Counted from the stretch's first letter, positions 51,929 to 61,327 are shown. The stretch: 64,000 bases of DNA from JBJGXI01 sp045635475 (GCF_045635475.1 NZ_JBJGXI010000020.1:1-64000), one strand, 5' to 3'. The notes: generated by a model from the letters alone, not told the origin. A program made the numbers and translations.

Positions 51929-52372
51929 GTGGTACAAAGAGATACACATGAAATTATAGAGCTGTACACTTCGACGATGAATGAAGTAAACCGACGGATT
52001 AGTGTCATTATGAATGAAGAAGTACACCAAGAGCTTACGACCGACCAATTTTCCACACTTTGTTACTTGCGGGCAAATCAGCCATGCACGAGCACCGACA
52101 TTGCACATGAGTTTTCAATCGGAAAAAGCGCCGTCACCGCCCAAGTAAACCGCTTGTTTGATCGTGGTTTTATTACGAGAACAAGAGATCACGATGATCG
52201 CAGGATTGTCTATTTATCGTTAACAGAGGAAGGCAGTACTATTGTACAAGAAGGTAAAGAAAGGCTGTATGAAGTATTGGGGAACATTCTTTCTGATTTT
52301 TCACAAGAAGATATCGAACACTTTATTCAGACATTACAAAAACTAGTGCACAGCATTAGAGAGAAATATTAG
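51929..52372 (+). CDS. MarR family transcriptional regulator
   Basis: A 147-aa winged-helix regulator. The recognition region FSIGKSAVTAQVNRLFDRGFITRTRDHDDRRIVYLSLTEEG is typical. The start is GTG with GGAGGG 6 nt upstream. It precedes the MMPL exporter by 10 bp and should repress it in the absence of a ligand. The layout matches the B. subtilis ydgG-ydgH pair. Confidence 0.9.
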   Translation: MVQRDTHEIIELYTSTMNEVNRRISVIMNEEVHQELTTDQFSTLCYLRANQPCTSTDIAHEFSIGKSAVTAQVNRLFDRGFITRTRDHDDRRIVYLSLTEEGSTIVQEGKERLYEVLGNILSDFSQEDIEHFIQTLQKLVHSIREKY

Positions 52373-52382
52373 GGGGATATAT

Positions 52383-55300
52383 ATGCGTAAAATTATTCAA
52401 TTCCGTTGGCCGATTTTTGCTATCTGGATTGTAGCAGCAGTAGGCTTATTATTGTTTTCACCAAACCTACAAGATTTAGTAAGAGAAAAAGGACAAATAG
52501 GGGTGCCAGAAGGCTATTCTTCATCCGAAGCATCTGCATTATTAGAGCAAATGTCTGAGGACAATGCAGCAGACACAATTAGTGGTGTACTCGTCTTTCA
52601 TGACGACAACGGCATTGATGAAACTGGAAAACAAGAAATTGCAGATGGAATTGAGGAATTAAAAGATCAACAAGTAGCACTCGGCATCTCCAATATTCTT
52701 GCTTTCAGTGATGATCCACGTATTGAGGATCAGGTTATATCAGAAGATGGCACAACGATTCTCGTACCAATGGATGTTTCTGTGAAGGATAGAACAATCA
52801 TCGAATCGAGAGATGATGTGTACGCCGCTACAGAATCTATTAGTGTAGAACACTTAATGACTGGTGAAGCGTATATATCCGAGGATATTGTCATCAATTC
52901 AGAGGAAGGTCTGAAGAAAACCGAATATATTACAGTAGGTTTCATTCTAATCATTCTATTTGCTGTATTCCGTTCACTTGTTGCACCATTTATTCCTCTA
53001 TTAACGGTTGGAATAAGTTATTTGGCTGCACAAGGTATTGTTTCTATTTTGGCAGACACAGTTAACTTCCCGTTATCAACGTTCACACAAATCTTTATGG
53101 TTGCCGTTATGTTCGGGATCGGAACCGACTATTGTATCTTGCTTATAAGTCGATTCAAAGAGGAATTAGCAAAACATGAATCAACCAAAGAAGCTGTACT
53201 TGCTACGTATAAAGCAGCAGGGAAAACCGTATTCTTTTCCGGATTAGCAGTATTAATTGGTTTTTCAACAATTGGTTTATCAACGTTTTCTTTATATAAA
53301 TCAGCAGTTGCTGTGGCAGTAGGGGTAGCCGTTGTACTTGTTGCATTAGCTACACTCGTACCATTTTTCTTAGTCGTATTAGGTAATAAGTTGTTTTGGC
53401 CATTCCACCAAAATATCGCACATAACGAGAGTAAGTTATGGGGTGCGGTTGGTACATTTTCATGGATGCGCCCTGTGGTCGCACTGCTAATCGTATTAGT
53501 AATTACTGTGCCTAGTATTCTCACTTTTGATAACCAAAAATCATACAACTCGCTAGAAGAGATTGGTGATGACTATGGTTCTGTTAAAGCATTTAATTGG
53601 TTAGCAGACAGTGTCGGACCAGGTGAAGCAATGCCGGCAACGCTCGTACTTGAAACAGATGATGCGATTGACTCGGCAGCAGAATTTCAAGACATCGAGA
53701 TTATTTCGGGTCGCCTTGAAAATATTGATGGCGTAAAATCCGTCCGAAGTGCTACGCGTCCAACCGGGGAAATTATTGACGATTTTAAAGTAACGAGCCA
53801 AACTGATCAACTCGGAGATGGTATCGGCCAAAGTGCTGATGGTGTTGATCAAATTCAAACCGGGCTTTCAGAAGCTGCCCAACAGTTAACAGGCTCTCTG
53901 CCACAACTACAGGAAGCTGAAAACGGTGTTGATCAATTACTAGATGGCACGAAGGAAGCGAACAATGGTATCGGTGATATTCACGACGCCCTTAGCCAAA
54001 TAGAAGACGGCATTGCTGCAAGCGCAAGTGGTGCTGGTGAAATAAAGAGCAATCTACAAACCATTGTCGACAATTTAAATCAAACGATTGCCGGTAACGA
54101 AGAATTATTAACTGGATATCAGGGTATTGCAGCTGGACTAGGTCCTATCGTTCAAGGGTATCAAGGCTATGCGGGCGTATTATCTAGTTCATTACAAAGC
54201 TTAGAACAAGCTGAAGACAATAATACTAGCTTAGAAACAGATGAAGATTTTCAAGATGCCAAGAATCAATTAAGTTCTGTCGTTAATGGAACAGATGACG
54301 GTCTAAGCATCAGTCAACGAACTGCAAAGTTAGAAAAACAAGTGCTGGGTGGTATCACAAAAGCAAACACCGGATTTGCTCAGTCAGTTGAAGGTCAAAA
54401 GCAACTCGTAGCTGGGTTAACGCAACTCATCGGTGCGCTTGATCAGTTGCAATCAGGCTTAAATGAAGCAGCAAATGGACAAGAGCAGGTTGTTAATGGC
54501 ATTCCTAGCCTACAAGCAGGGTTAACGCAGATTTATGGTGGTCAGGAAGAATTAAAAACTGCCTTTAGCGACATGCACGAGCAAATGGGTGAACTAGCCG
54601 ACGGGTTAACACAGAGTTCCGATGGCCTAGCACAAATATCTGAAGGGCTCGGAGAAGTAGAAAGCTATTTAAGCAACTTCTCTCAAGAAGGAACAATGAC
54701 ATACGTTAGTATTCCGGAAGAAGCAATTGAAAATGAAGCGTTTCTTGAGGGAATAGCACCATATTTATCTACAGATAAAACGATTACGACATTTGAAATT
54801 GTATTAGATGAGAGCCCATATTTAACTAGCTCTGTTAATCTGATAGACGAAATCAGTGAAGTTGCAGAAGAAGCGCGCGAAGGTACCTCCTTTGCAGATG
54901 CAACACAAGCAATTGGCGGTATTAGTAGTACAAATAATGATTTACAAAATATCTCTGATGCCGATTATAATCGCACCGTATTCTTGATGCTCGCTGGTAT
55001 TTTCGTCATCCTAGTTATCTTGTTACGTTCAATCATTATGCCGTTATATTTAATTGGTTCATTAGTCTTAACCTACTATACATCAATGGGTATATCGGAG
55101 CTAATTTATGTTAATATGCTTGGCTTCGAAGGTGTCAGCTGGGCCGTTCCATTCTTTGCTTTCGTCATCCTCGTTGCATTAGGAATCGATTATAGTATCT
55201 TCTTAATGGATCGATTTAGTGAAAACAAAGCTATGACAATTAAAGACGCCTTACTTTCCGCAATGAAAAATATGGGAACAGTTATTATATCTGCTGCGGT

Positions 55301-55484
55301 CATTCTCGGTGGAACATTTGCAGCGATGATGCCGTCTGGCGTACTATCGTTACTACAAATTGCTACCGTTGTACTAACAGGATTATTCCTATACGCATTC
55401 ATCATGCTTCCGTTGTTTGTACCAGTAATGGTCAAATTATTCGGTAAAGCAAACTGGTGGCCGTTTCACAGACAACAAGACTAA
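52383..55484 (+). CDS. MMPL family RND-type transporter
   Basis: A 1033-aa membrane transporter with twelve expected helices in two MMPL halves (first block about 180-375, second about 860-1025; GIGTDYCILLISRFKEE and ALGIDYSIFLMDRFSEN are the paired conserved motifs). Between them (about 460-790) lies a long extracytoplasmic region of Gly/Gln/Leu heptad-like repeats (GLxxGxxQxxxG), as in YhgE/YdgH proteins. Likely substrate: lipids or amphipathic toxins, unspecified. Regulated by the MarR gene. Strong terminator at 55496-55527. Confidence 0.9.
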   Translation: MRKIIQFRWPIFAIWIVAAVGLLLFSPNLQDLVREKGQIGVPEGYSSSEASALLEQMSEDNAADTISGVLVFHDDNGIDETGKQEIADGIEELKDQQVALGISNILAFSDDPRIEDQVISEDGTTILVPMDVSVKDRTIIESRDDVYAATESISVEHLMTGEAYISEDIVINSEEGLKKTEYITVGFILIILFAVFRSLVAPFIPLLTVGISYLAAQGIVSILADTVNFPLSTFTQIFMVAVMFGIGTDYCILLISRFKEELAKHESTKEAVLATYKAAGKTVFFSGLAVLIGFSTIGLSTFSLYKSAVAVAVGVAVVLVALATLVPFFLVVLGNKLFWPFHQNIAHNESKLWGAVGTFSWMRPVVALLIVLVITVPSILTFDNQKSYNSLEEIGDDYGSVKAFNWLADSVGPGEAMPATLVLETDDAIDSAAEFQDIEIISGRLENIDGVKSVRSATRPTGEIIDDFKVTSQTDQLGDGIGQSADGVDQIQTGLSEAAQQLTGSLPQLQEAENGVDQLLDGTKEANNGIGDIHDALSQIEDGIAASASGAGEIKSNLQTIVDNLNQTIAGNEELLTGYQGIAAGLGPIVQGYQGYAGVLSSSLQSLEQAEDNNTSLETDEDFQDAKNQLSSVVNGTDDGLSISQRTAKLEKQVLGGITKANTGFAQSVEGQKQLVAGLTQLIGALDQLQSGLNEAANGQEQVVNGIPSLQAGLTQIYGGQEELKTAFSDMHEQMGELADGLTQSSDGLAQISEGLGEVESYLSNFSQEGTMTYVSIPEEAIENEAFLEGIAPYLSTDKTITTFEIVLDESPYLTSSVNLIDEISEVAEEAREGTSFADATQAIGGISSTNNDLQNISDADYNRTVFLMLAGIFVILVILLRSIIMPLYLIGSLVLTYYTSMGISELIYVNMLGFEGVSWAVPFFAFVILVALGIDYSIFLMDRFSENKAMTIKDALLSAMKNMGTVIISAAVILGGTFAAMMPSGVLSLLQIATVVLTGLFLYAFIMLPLFVPVMVKLFGKANWWPFHRQQD

Positions 55485-55495
55485 ATAATATTCAG

Positions 55496-55527
55496 AAGAC
55501 CTCGTTCCATAGTGAACGAGGTCTTTT
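55496..55527 (+). terminator. Terminator of the MarR-MMPL operon
   Basis: AAGACCTCGTTC (55496-55507) pairs with GAACGAGGTCTT (55514-55525) perfectly, followed by TTT. Confidence 0.9.
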
Positions 55528-55533
55528 TCGTTT

Positions 55534-55713
55534 CTAGCTGTTTGTCAGGAATACAATGCTAAACGCTGATAGAAAGATAATCACAATCATCACGATTAGC
55601 TTAATAAACCCTTTTTTAGTTAATGATTTATCTTCATTCGTGTCTTTTCTTATTACAAGAAAGATAGCTATAAAGCTAACAACAAACATTATAGGAAAAA
55701 AATATTGTGTCAT
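55534..55713 (-). CDS. 59-aa two-helix membrane protein of the XRE operon
   Basis: A small gene on the minus strand. The peptide begins MTQYFFPIMFVVSFIAIFLV, has a charged loop IRKDTNEDKSLTKKGF and a second helix (about 38-56). GGGGGA lies 5 nt before the ATG. It starts 22 bp after the 124-aa membrane protein gene and is likely the third member of the xre-membrane-protein operon. The open frame on the opposite strand (55556-55738) is a shadow. No family recognised. Confidence 0.7.
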   Translation of the reverse strand: MTQYFFPIMFVVSFIAIFLVIRKDTNEDKSLTKKGFIKLIVMIVIIFLSAFSIVFLTNS

Positions 55714-55734
55714 GGAAATCCCCCATTTTATTAT

Positions 55735-56109
55735 TTAATATACCCTCGATAAAATAACAAAAGATACAAATACAGTCACAATTAATAAGCAAGTTAAAAT
55801 TTGGATTGCTTCTAATCCAGTTAAACTAATAACCTCAAATTGTAGTAAAGTGGTTAACACAATCGAATAACCAACAAAGGCAATAAAAGCAAAAAACATT
55901 CCTTTTTGGCGAATCATCCTCATTCGCTCATCCTTTTGTATAAACTGAGGATAAAGATAAGACAAGGAAAATGACATGATTGCCATCGACAATATGATGT
56001 AGGAGATGATCGGTGGTGCTGCTTCGGACATGATTGCAGCTACAATTAGAAAAGCCCCCATCAACAAAAACAAACATCCAAAGATAAAATACGCGATTCG
56101 ATTATACAT
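55735..56109 (-). CDS. Four-helix membrane protein paired with an XRE regulator (DUF2178-like)
   Basis: A 124-aa protein with four hydrophobic segments and a central cytosolic loop QKDERMRMIRQKGMFF. The ER-x-x-x-I-x-x-K loop resembles DUF2178/DUF3796 proteins, which in Firmicutes usually lie next to a small XRE repressor. It follows the XRE gene by 15 bp. Function unknown; it may sequester or respond to the regulator. Confidence 0.7.
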   Translation of the reverse strand: MYNRIAYFIFGCLFLLMGAFLIVAAIMSEAAPPIISYIILSMAIMSFSLSYLYPQFIQKDERMRMIRQKGMFFAFIAFVGYSIVLTTLLQFEVISLTGLEAIQILTCLLIVTVFVSFVILSRVY

Positions 56110-56124
56110 TTTGTATCACCTCTT

Positions 56125-56337
56125 CTATTTTTTTATTTGGTCTTCATCATCGAGGATAAAAATCTGTTCAACATGCGCATGAAACAATTTCGCCATATGC
56201 AAAGCAAGTGGCAGGGAAGGATTGTACTTTCCTTTTTCAATCGATATAATCGTTTGTCTGGACACCCCTAATTCCCTAGCTAAACTATCCTGAGAATAGT
56301 TGTGTGCGGAACGAAATTGCTTTACATTATTTTTCAA
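56125..56337 (-). CDS. Small XRE-family transcriptional regulator
   Basis: A 70-aa protein that is almost entirely a helix-turn-helix: VKQFRSAHNYSQDSLARELG...SRQTIISIEKGKYNPSLPLAL, like YvaO or phage Cro-type single-domain regulators. No effector domain. Its promoter carries palindromic sites (56370-56411) overlapping -35 and -10, so autorepression is expected. Confidence 0.9.
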   Translation of the reverse strand: MKNNVKQFRSAHNYSQDSLARELGVSRQTIISIEKGKYNPSLPLALHMAKLFHAHVEQIFILDDEDQIKK

Positions 56338-56365
56338 TCGACTCCCTCACCTTCTCTATAACAAT

Positions 56366-56411
56366 AGTATAAATGTAAAGTAAACTTTACGTCAAGTGTA
56401 CTTTACATTTA
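56366..56411 (-). promoter_or_regulatory. XRE promoter with overlapping palindromic operators
   Basis: Minus strand reads TTGACG (56390-56395), 18-nt spacer, TATACT (56366-56371). The spacer holds GTAAAGTAAACTTTAC (56375-56390), and a wider palindrome TAAATGTAAAGT (56370-56381) / ACTTTACATTTA (56400-56411) encloses the -35. Two operator half-site sets suggest cooperative repression. Confidence 0.8.
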
Positions 56412-56550
56412 GTTCTCAAAAAGACTGTTTTCGAAAAGTTTGTTGCTATTACACAGACGGTCGAATCACGGTGTATTAGTTTGACAGGAATAAGCGGACT
56501 CCCCAGCTCTTATTAACAAATAAACGACCATAGCTTCATCAATTTCACTC

Positions 56551-56630
56551 AAATAAGTGCACTGGAGGCCGCACAATTCAAATTTCACCTTTTTTTGTCA
56601 TAGATTAGCGTACTGGTGGCCGCTCACATT
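56551..56630. repeat. Two copies of the GCGGCC-type dispersed repeat
   Basis: AATAAGTGCACTGGAGGCCG (from 56552) and GATTAGCGTACTGGTGGCCG (from 56603), each followed by C[AT]CA, with similar copies at 28245-28325. A weaker third copy (AATAAGCGGACTCCC) lies near 56490. The remainder of the 56412-56670 gap holds no supported gene. Confidence 0.6.
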
Positions 56631-56670
56631 CTGCTTCATTCGACCACTGAGAGTCTTCCACTCCCCTAAT

Positions 56671-56697
56671 AAAAAAGATGCAGGGTTCACCTGCACC
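56671..56697 (-). terminator. Terminator of murG
   Basis: GGTGCAGG (56690-56697) pairs with CCTGCATC (56677-56684) on the minus strand with one wobble, followed by TTTTTT. Confidence 0.8.
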
Positions 56698-56710
56698 TGC
56701 ACCTTAAGCT

Positions 56711-57784
56711 TTATTTCCCAACTTCTTTAATAATTTTTACCACCGAATCCTTCGCCTGGTAGCTTTCATAGTTTCTCATACTGTTCAAAATTTCAGTCTT
56801 ACCTTGCTTCAATTGTTTTAATTCCTCCAACAGACGATCACCCGTCAATTGCTCCTCTTCTAACATGTTAGCATATCCTTGTTTCTTGAAAGATTTTGCA
56901 TTTAGAATTTGGTCTCCACGGCTAGAACTTAGTGGTAGCGGTATGAGTAACATCGGCTTTTTCAATGCAAGAAATTCAAAAATCGCATTCGATCCAGCAC
57001 GGGAAAGAACAAAATCCGTCGCTGCAAATATATCACTCAATTCTTGATTTACATAGTCAAACTGCGCGTATCCTTCAACCCGTAATGATTCATCAACATT
57101 ACCTTTTCCACATAAGTGAATGATTTGAAACTCTTTTAATAAGTTAGGAAGCTGCTCACGTACTGCTTGATTAATCCGTTGGGCACCGCCACTCCCCCCC
57201 ATGATCAACAATACTGGTTTGTCATTAGGCTTTAGCTTAGTAATATCCAATCCTTTTTGCTTGCTGCCTCGGAAAAGCTGATTACGGACGACAGCACCTG
57301 CCCACTCCGATTTTTCCTCTGGTACATACTGCATTGTTTCAGGGAACGTTGTTAACACTTTTTTTGCAAGTGGGATGGCAATTTTATTCGCAAGGCCGGG
57401 TGTAATATCTGATTCATGAATAACTGCAGGAATTCTTCGTAACCATGCAGCAACTAAAACAGGCACTGAAACAAAGCCTCCTTTAGAAAAAACAACAGAA
57501 GGCTTACGCTTGCCTAATATTCGAAAAGCTTGAAGCGTTCCTTTTATGACTTTAAAGGGATCCTTCATATTTTCAATTGATAAGTATCGACGCAATTTAC
57601 CTGTCGAGATTGGATGATAGGTTACGCCATCCAGTTGGCTGATTAGTTCTTTCTCAATTCCATTTTTAGATCCTATGTAATCAATTTCCCAACCTTCTTG
57701 CTGAAAGACAGGTATAATTGCCAAGTTAACGATAACATGCCCTGCAGTGCCACCACCGGTAAATAGAATTCGTTTATCACTCAT
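56711..57784 (-). CDS. murG: UDP-GlcNAc:undecaprenyl-PP-MurNAc-pentapeptide GlcNAc transferase MurG
   Basis: A 357-aa GT28-family enzyme that makes lipid II from lipid I at the inner membrane face. GGGTAGH (10-16) binds the lipid side; VIHESDITPGLANKI, GGSGGAQRIN and the UDP-GlcNAc site SRAGSNAIFEFLALKKPMLLIPL are present. The ATG at 57784 has AAAGGGG 8 nt upstream; the open frame to 57808 is rejected. It stands alone, away from a mur/div cluster, so it might be a second, specialised murG copy of the kind some Bacillaceae have. Confidence 0.9.
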   Translation of the reverse strand: MSDKRILFTGGGTAGHVIVNLAIIPVFQQEGWEIDYIGSKNGIEKELISQLDGVTYHPISTGKLRRYLSIENMKDPFKVIKGTLQAFRILGKRKPSVVFSKGGFVSVPVLVAAWLRRIPAVIHESDITPGLANKIAIPLAKKVLTTFPETMQYVPEEKSEWAGAVVRNQLFRGSKQKGLDITKLKPNDKPVLLIMGGSGGAQRINQAVREQLPNLLKEFQIIHLCGKGNVDESLRVEGYAQFDYVNQELSDIFAATDFVLSRAGSNAIFEFLALKKPMLLIPLPLSSSRGDQILNAKSFKKQGYANMLEEEQLTGDRLLEELKQLKQGKTEILNSMRNYESYQAKDSVVKIIKEVGK

Positions 57785-57895
57785 GCTGTACGCCCCTTTT
57801 ATATACACAAATTTTCTGACAAATATTATATAAGTTTAAAGTATGCTATAATCCTCTCTATCCTATAAGAAATCGAGCGAAAAAGGAAGAGGTTG

Positions 57896-59260
57896 ATGTA
57901 CGAAACTAGCACACGCAAAGAAAAAATTAAATTATTTCTTCACATTCTTATTCCTATTCTAATTACCCAGGTTAGTATGTATGCGATGAACTTTTTTGAT
58001 ACCGTTATGTCTGGTAACGCAGGTGCAGATGAATTAGCTGGCGTTGCTATTGGTTCAAGCTTATGGGTTCCTATATCCACAGGGATTAACGGCATATTGA
58101 TGGCACTATCACCGATTGTTGCGCAATTAGTTGGTGCTAAAAAGGAAGAAACTATTCCTGAGACCGTCCGCCAAGGAATATATCTCTCGATTGCTTTAGC
58201 ATCGATTGTTGCCGTTATCGGTTACTTTTTAATTGATCCAATCTTAGGATACATGGAGTTAGAATCCCAAGTTCGTTATGTAGCAAAATATTATTTATTA
58301 ACGATTGGCATTGGTATTATCCCTTTGTTCATTTTTAACTTGATCCGTTGCTATATTGATGCTCTCGGTCAAACGAGAATTTCGATGGCGATTCTTTTAC
58401 TTACACTACCATTTAATATCGTTTTTAACTATGTATTAATCTTCGGTAAGCTAGGGTTTCCCGCACTAGGAGGAATTGGCGCTGGGCTTGCTTCAGCGCT
58501 CACTTATTGGATCGCCTGTGCCGTTGCTGTAGCAGTCGTCCACCGAATGCAGCCTTTTGCACGTCATGGAATATTACGTAATTGGCGCCCTCCATCACTT
58601 GCTGCTTGGTGGGAGCAATTAAGAATTGGGGTGCCAATCGGCAGTTCTATCTTTTTTGAGGTAAGTATTTTTTCTGCAGTTACGCTATTCATGAGTGTGT
58701 ACAGTACGTATACGATTGCAGCCCATCAAGCAGCGATTAACTTTGCATCGTTATTGTATATGATTCCACTTAGTATTGCCACAGCTTTAACAATTACTGT
58801 CGGCTTTGAGGTTGGTGCCAAGCGCATCAATGATGCAAAGAGCTATTCCTATTTAGGGATTATTTCTGGGGTAGTTATTGCATTCATTGCTGGATTCATT
58901 TTGTATGCCTTCGATGATTGGATTGCTAAATTGTATAACAGCAATCCTGAAGTCATTGCGTTAACAAAATCGTTTATTTTCTACGCGATCTTTTTCCAAT
59001 TAGCTGATGCATTTGGTGCACCGTTGCAAGGTATTTTACGAGGTTATAAAGACGTAAATATCACCTTTTGGATGTCGTTATTTTCCTATTGGATCATCGG
59101 ATTGCCAAGCGGATGGCTTTTGGCCAATTTCACTGAATTAGGACCATATGGCTACTGGATTGGACTAATTATCGGACTAAGCGCTGGCGCAATTACGCTG
59201 TTTGGTAGGATGTTGTTTTTACAGAAAAAATTGATCACTAACTATTCACGCGTTCACTAA
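57896..59260 (+). CDS. MATE family efflux transporter
   Basis: A 454-aa, twelve-helix transporter of the NorM/DinF type. The first half begins PILITQVSMYAMNFFDTVMSGNAGADELAGVAIGSSLW and the second half ISFF-like GVPIGSSIFFEVSIFSAVTLFMS; the two homologous bundles are clear. It exports cationic drugs or metabolites with Na+ or H+. GGAAGAGG lies 4-8 nt before the ATG at 57896; a TTG one codon earlier is less likely. Divergent from murG. Confidence 0.9.
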   Translation: MYETSTRKEKIKLFLHILIPILITQVSMYAMNFFDTVMSGNAGADELAGVAIGSSLWVPISTGINGILMALSPIVAQLVGAKKEETIPETVRQGIYLSIALASIVAVIGYFLIDPILGYMELESQVRYVAKYYLLTIGIGIIPLFIFNLIRCYIDALGQTRISMAILLLTLPFNIVFNYVLIFGKLGFPALGGIGAGLASALTYWIACAVAVAVVHRMQPFARHGILRNWRPPSLAAWWEQLRIGVPIGSSIFFEVSIFSAVTLFMSVYSTYTIAAHQAAINFASLLYMIPLSIATALTITVGFEVGAKRINDAKSYSYLGIISGVVIAFIAGFILYAFDDWIAKLYNSNPEVIALTKSFIFYAIFFQLADAFGAPLQGILRGYKDVNITFWMSLFSYWIIGLPSGWLLANFTELGPYGYWIGLIIGLSAGAITLFGRMLFLQKKLITNYSRVH

Positions 59261-59265
59261 CACAC

Positions 59266-59297
59266 AAAGGTTCCAGTCAATCGACTGGAACCTTTTA
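59266..59297. terminator. Terminator between MATE and aldehyde dehydrogenase genes
   Basis: AAAGGTTCCAGTC (59266-59278) and GACTGGAACCTTT (59283-59295) pair perfectly over 13 bp with a 4-nt loop and T/A tracts; convergent genes share it. Confidence 0.88.
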
Positions 59298-59304
59298 TTA
59301 TCAA

Positions 59305-60729
59305 TCAACTCAAATTAAGAACAATCAATCGTTCTTCTGTCATCTCTTGAATAGAATATTTTGGCCCTTCTTTACCATTCCCACTATTTTTAACACCACC
59401 GTAAGGCATTAAATCAACACGATATTGTGATGCATCATTGATCATTAAACCACCAACCTCAACATTGCGCGCTGCATAGAAAGCTGTATCTAAATTCGTA
59501 GTGAAAATGCCTCCTTGCAAGCCATATGGCGATTCATTCAGTTCCTTGATACATGCATCTAAATCTGTATAAGAAATCATGCTAACAATTGGAGCAAACA
59601 CTTCTTCACATACGACTCGCATGTTCTTGTGCACGTTACTTAAAATTGTCGGCTGCAATAGTGCACCAATCCGTTCCCCACCATGTACGATTTTTGCACC
59701 GCCCTTGACAGCTTCGTTAATCCACTGCTCCGCTCGTTCTGCTTCTTTTTCTGCTATCATTGGACCAACGTCGGTTTTTGGATCATTGGGATCACCAACA
59801 TGCAGTTGCTTCACATGCTCCACAAGTCGCTCTTGAAAGGTTTCGAATACATCCTCATGCACATACAAGCGTTGAACAGATATACATACTTGTCCGGCAT
59901 AAGCAAAACTTTTTTGCGCAACATTTGCTGCAGCTTTTTCGATATCGGCCTCTTTATCGACAATTACTGGCGAGTTATTTCCTAGCTCAAGAATAAGCTT
60001 TTTTAAGCCTGTTTGTTGCTTTAATTTCAAACCAATCTCTGCACTTCCTGTAAAAGTGAACAAACTAATCCGCTCGTCCTGCATCATTTGATTTCCTACC
60101 GTTGACCCTGAGCCTACCAGCACATTAAATAAGCCTGCAGGCAAACCTGCTCGGTCAAAAAATTGTGCCAGTTTTATCGCAGAAATCGGGGTTGCGCTTG
60201 CCGGCTTTAACACTACTGCGTTTCCAGCGGCTAGTGCAGGTGCCACTTTGTGTGAAACGAGATTTAGTGGGAAGTTAAACGGACTAATTGCGCCAACAAC
60301 ACCGACTGGAACTCGAATGGTAAAAGCCATTCGGTTTTCTGATCCTGGCGCTGCTTCAACAGGAACACCTTCACCATGAATTCGTTTCGCTTCTTCAGCA
60401 GCTATTTCAAAAGTTTGCGCAGATCTCTCCACTTCATTTTCTGCTTGTTTAATCGGTTTACCTGCTTCTATCGAAATGCAATGTGCCATTTCCTCTTTGT
60501 TTTCAATTAACAACTCGCTTACCTTTTTCAGTACAAGGTAGCGATCATAAGGATTCATTGCTTTTTCCTTATAAGCTTTTTGTGCAGCTGTGACTGCTTG
60601 GTATACTTCAGTTTCCGATGCTTTAGAAACGGATGCAATGGGTTCTTGTGTATATTTATTTACAATTTCTAGCTTATCGTCTGTATTAATCCATTTGCCG
60701 TCAATATATAATTGATATTGTTGTTTCAT
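59305..60729 (-). CDS. NAD(P)-dependent aldehyde dehydrogenase
   Basis: A 474-aa ALDH. NAD site FTGSAEIG (residues 226-233), catalytic E248 (LELGNN) and C282 (AGQVCIS), and the late EVFAPIV motif are intact. Compared with the usual LELGGN it reads LELGNN, seen in some non-phosphorylating GAPDH and lactaldehyde/succinate-semialdehyde relatives. Substrate unresolved. GGAGG lies 8 nt before the ATG at 60729; the open frame to 60771 is rejected. Confidence 0.88.
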   Translation of the reverse strand: MKQQYQLYIDGKWINTDDKLEIVNKYTQEPIASVSKASETEVYQAVTAAQKAYKEKAMNPYDRYLVLKKVSELLIENKEEMAHCISIEAGKPIKQAENEVERSAQTFEIAAEEAKRIHGEGVPVEAAPGSENRMAFTIRVPVGVVGAISPFNFPLNLVSHKVAPALAAGNAVVLKPASATPISAIKLAQFFDRAGLPAGLFNVLVGSGSTVGNQMMQDERISLFTFTGSAEIGLKLKQQTGLKKLILELGNNSPVIVDKEADIEKAAANVAQKSFAYAGQVCISVQRLYVHEDVFETFQERLVEHVKQLHVGDPNDPKTDVGPMIAEKEAERAEQWINEAVKGGAKIVHGGERIGALLQPTILSNVHKNMRVVCEEVFAPIVSMISYTDLDACIKELNESPYGLQGGIFTTNLDTAFYAARNVEVGGLMINDASQYRVDLMPYGGVKNSGNGKEGPKYSIQEMTEERLIVLNLS

Positions 60730-60802
60730 TTCGTCTACCTCCAAAATCCAGCTTTTGGTTCTATATTCCACTTATGAAAATGTATAAACGTAAACACGAT
60801 TT

Positions 60803-61327
60803 TTATGATTGAAATGAATTCGCTACTTTTACAAGCTCTTGTTTAGAAACCTGATGATGAGAGCCTTGGATTGTTGCATTGTCTGTCACCGTGCTTGGTC
60901 GATACGTCATTTTATAACTGATGCCATTGTCCACCCAGTACAACATTTGAGCATAAGAATTGCTAACATACTCCCCGTCAAGCTCTTCATTGATCGCTAC
61001 AGTTTCTGATTGAACAGTAGACTGCTTAACAGCAGCATTGACGACCTGAATAGATAACATATCATTATCACTCGTGTAAAAGCTGACATCTAACGCCTCT
61101 TGCTCTGTTTCGATGTCGGTATAACGGTCAGAGATAAAGAAGTCAACTTCCATTGGTAAATAGCCTGGCACTCCAGGGTTAAATGACAGCCCGTCTATTG
61201 TTTGATTAATTTTCTTTTTATCGTAGCCGTAATAACCATCTGGTATAGACGCTGCACTTTGACATCCTACTACACTTACCATAACTAGAATTAGTAAGAT
61301 TAGAAGTTTCTTTGATGTGAATTTCAT
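60803..61327 (-). CDS. Hypothetical lipoprotein
   Basis: A 174-aa secreted lipoprotein with lipobox VVGCQ. The mature part is acidic with a VPGYLPMEVDFFISDRY segment reminiscent of the DUF4367-like fold found in anti-sigma-factor C-termini, but I cannot confirm the family. AGGAGG lies 9 nt before the ATG at 61327, so the longer frame to 61384 is rejected. Monocistronic. Confidence 0.7.
   Translation of the reverse strand: MKFTSKKLLILLILVMVSVVGCQSAASIPDGYYGYDKKKINQTIDGLSFNPGVPGYLPMEVDFFISDRYTDIETEQEALDVSFYTSDNDMLSIQVVNAAVKQSTVQSETVAINEELDGEYVSNSYAQMLYWVDNGISYKMTYRPSTVTDNATIQGSHHQVSKQELVKVANSFQS

Noticed and set aside
55556..55738. 60-codon plus-strand frame after the MMPL gene
   Set aside because: Lies opposite the 59-aa minus-strand gene, which has a strong ribosome site and two clear helices.
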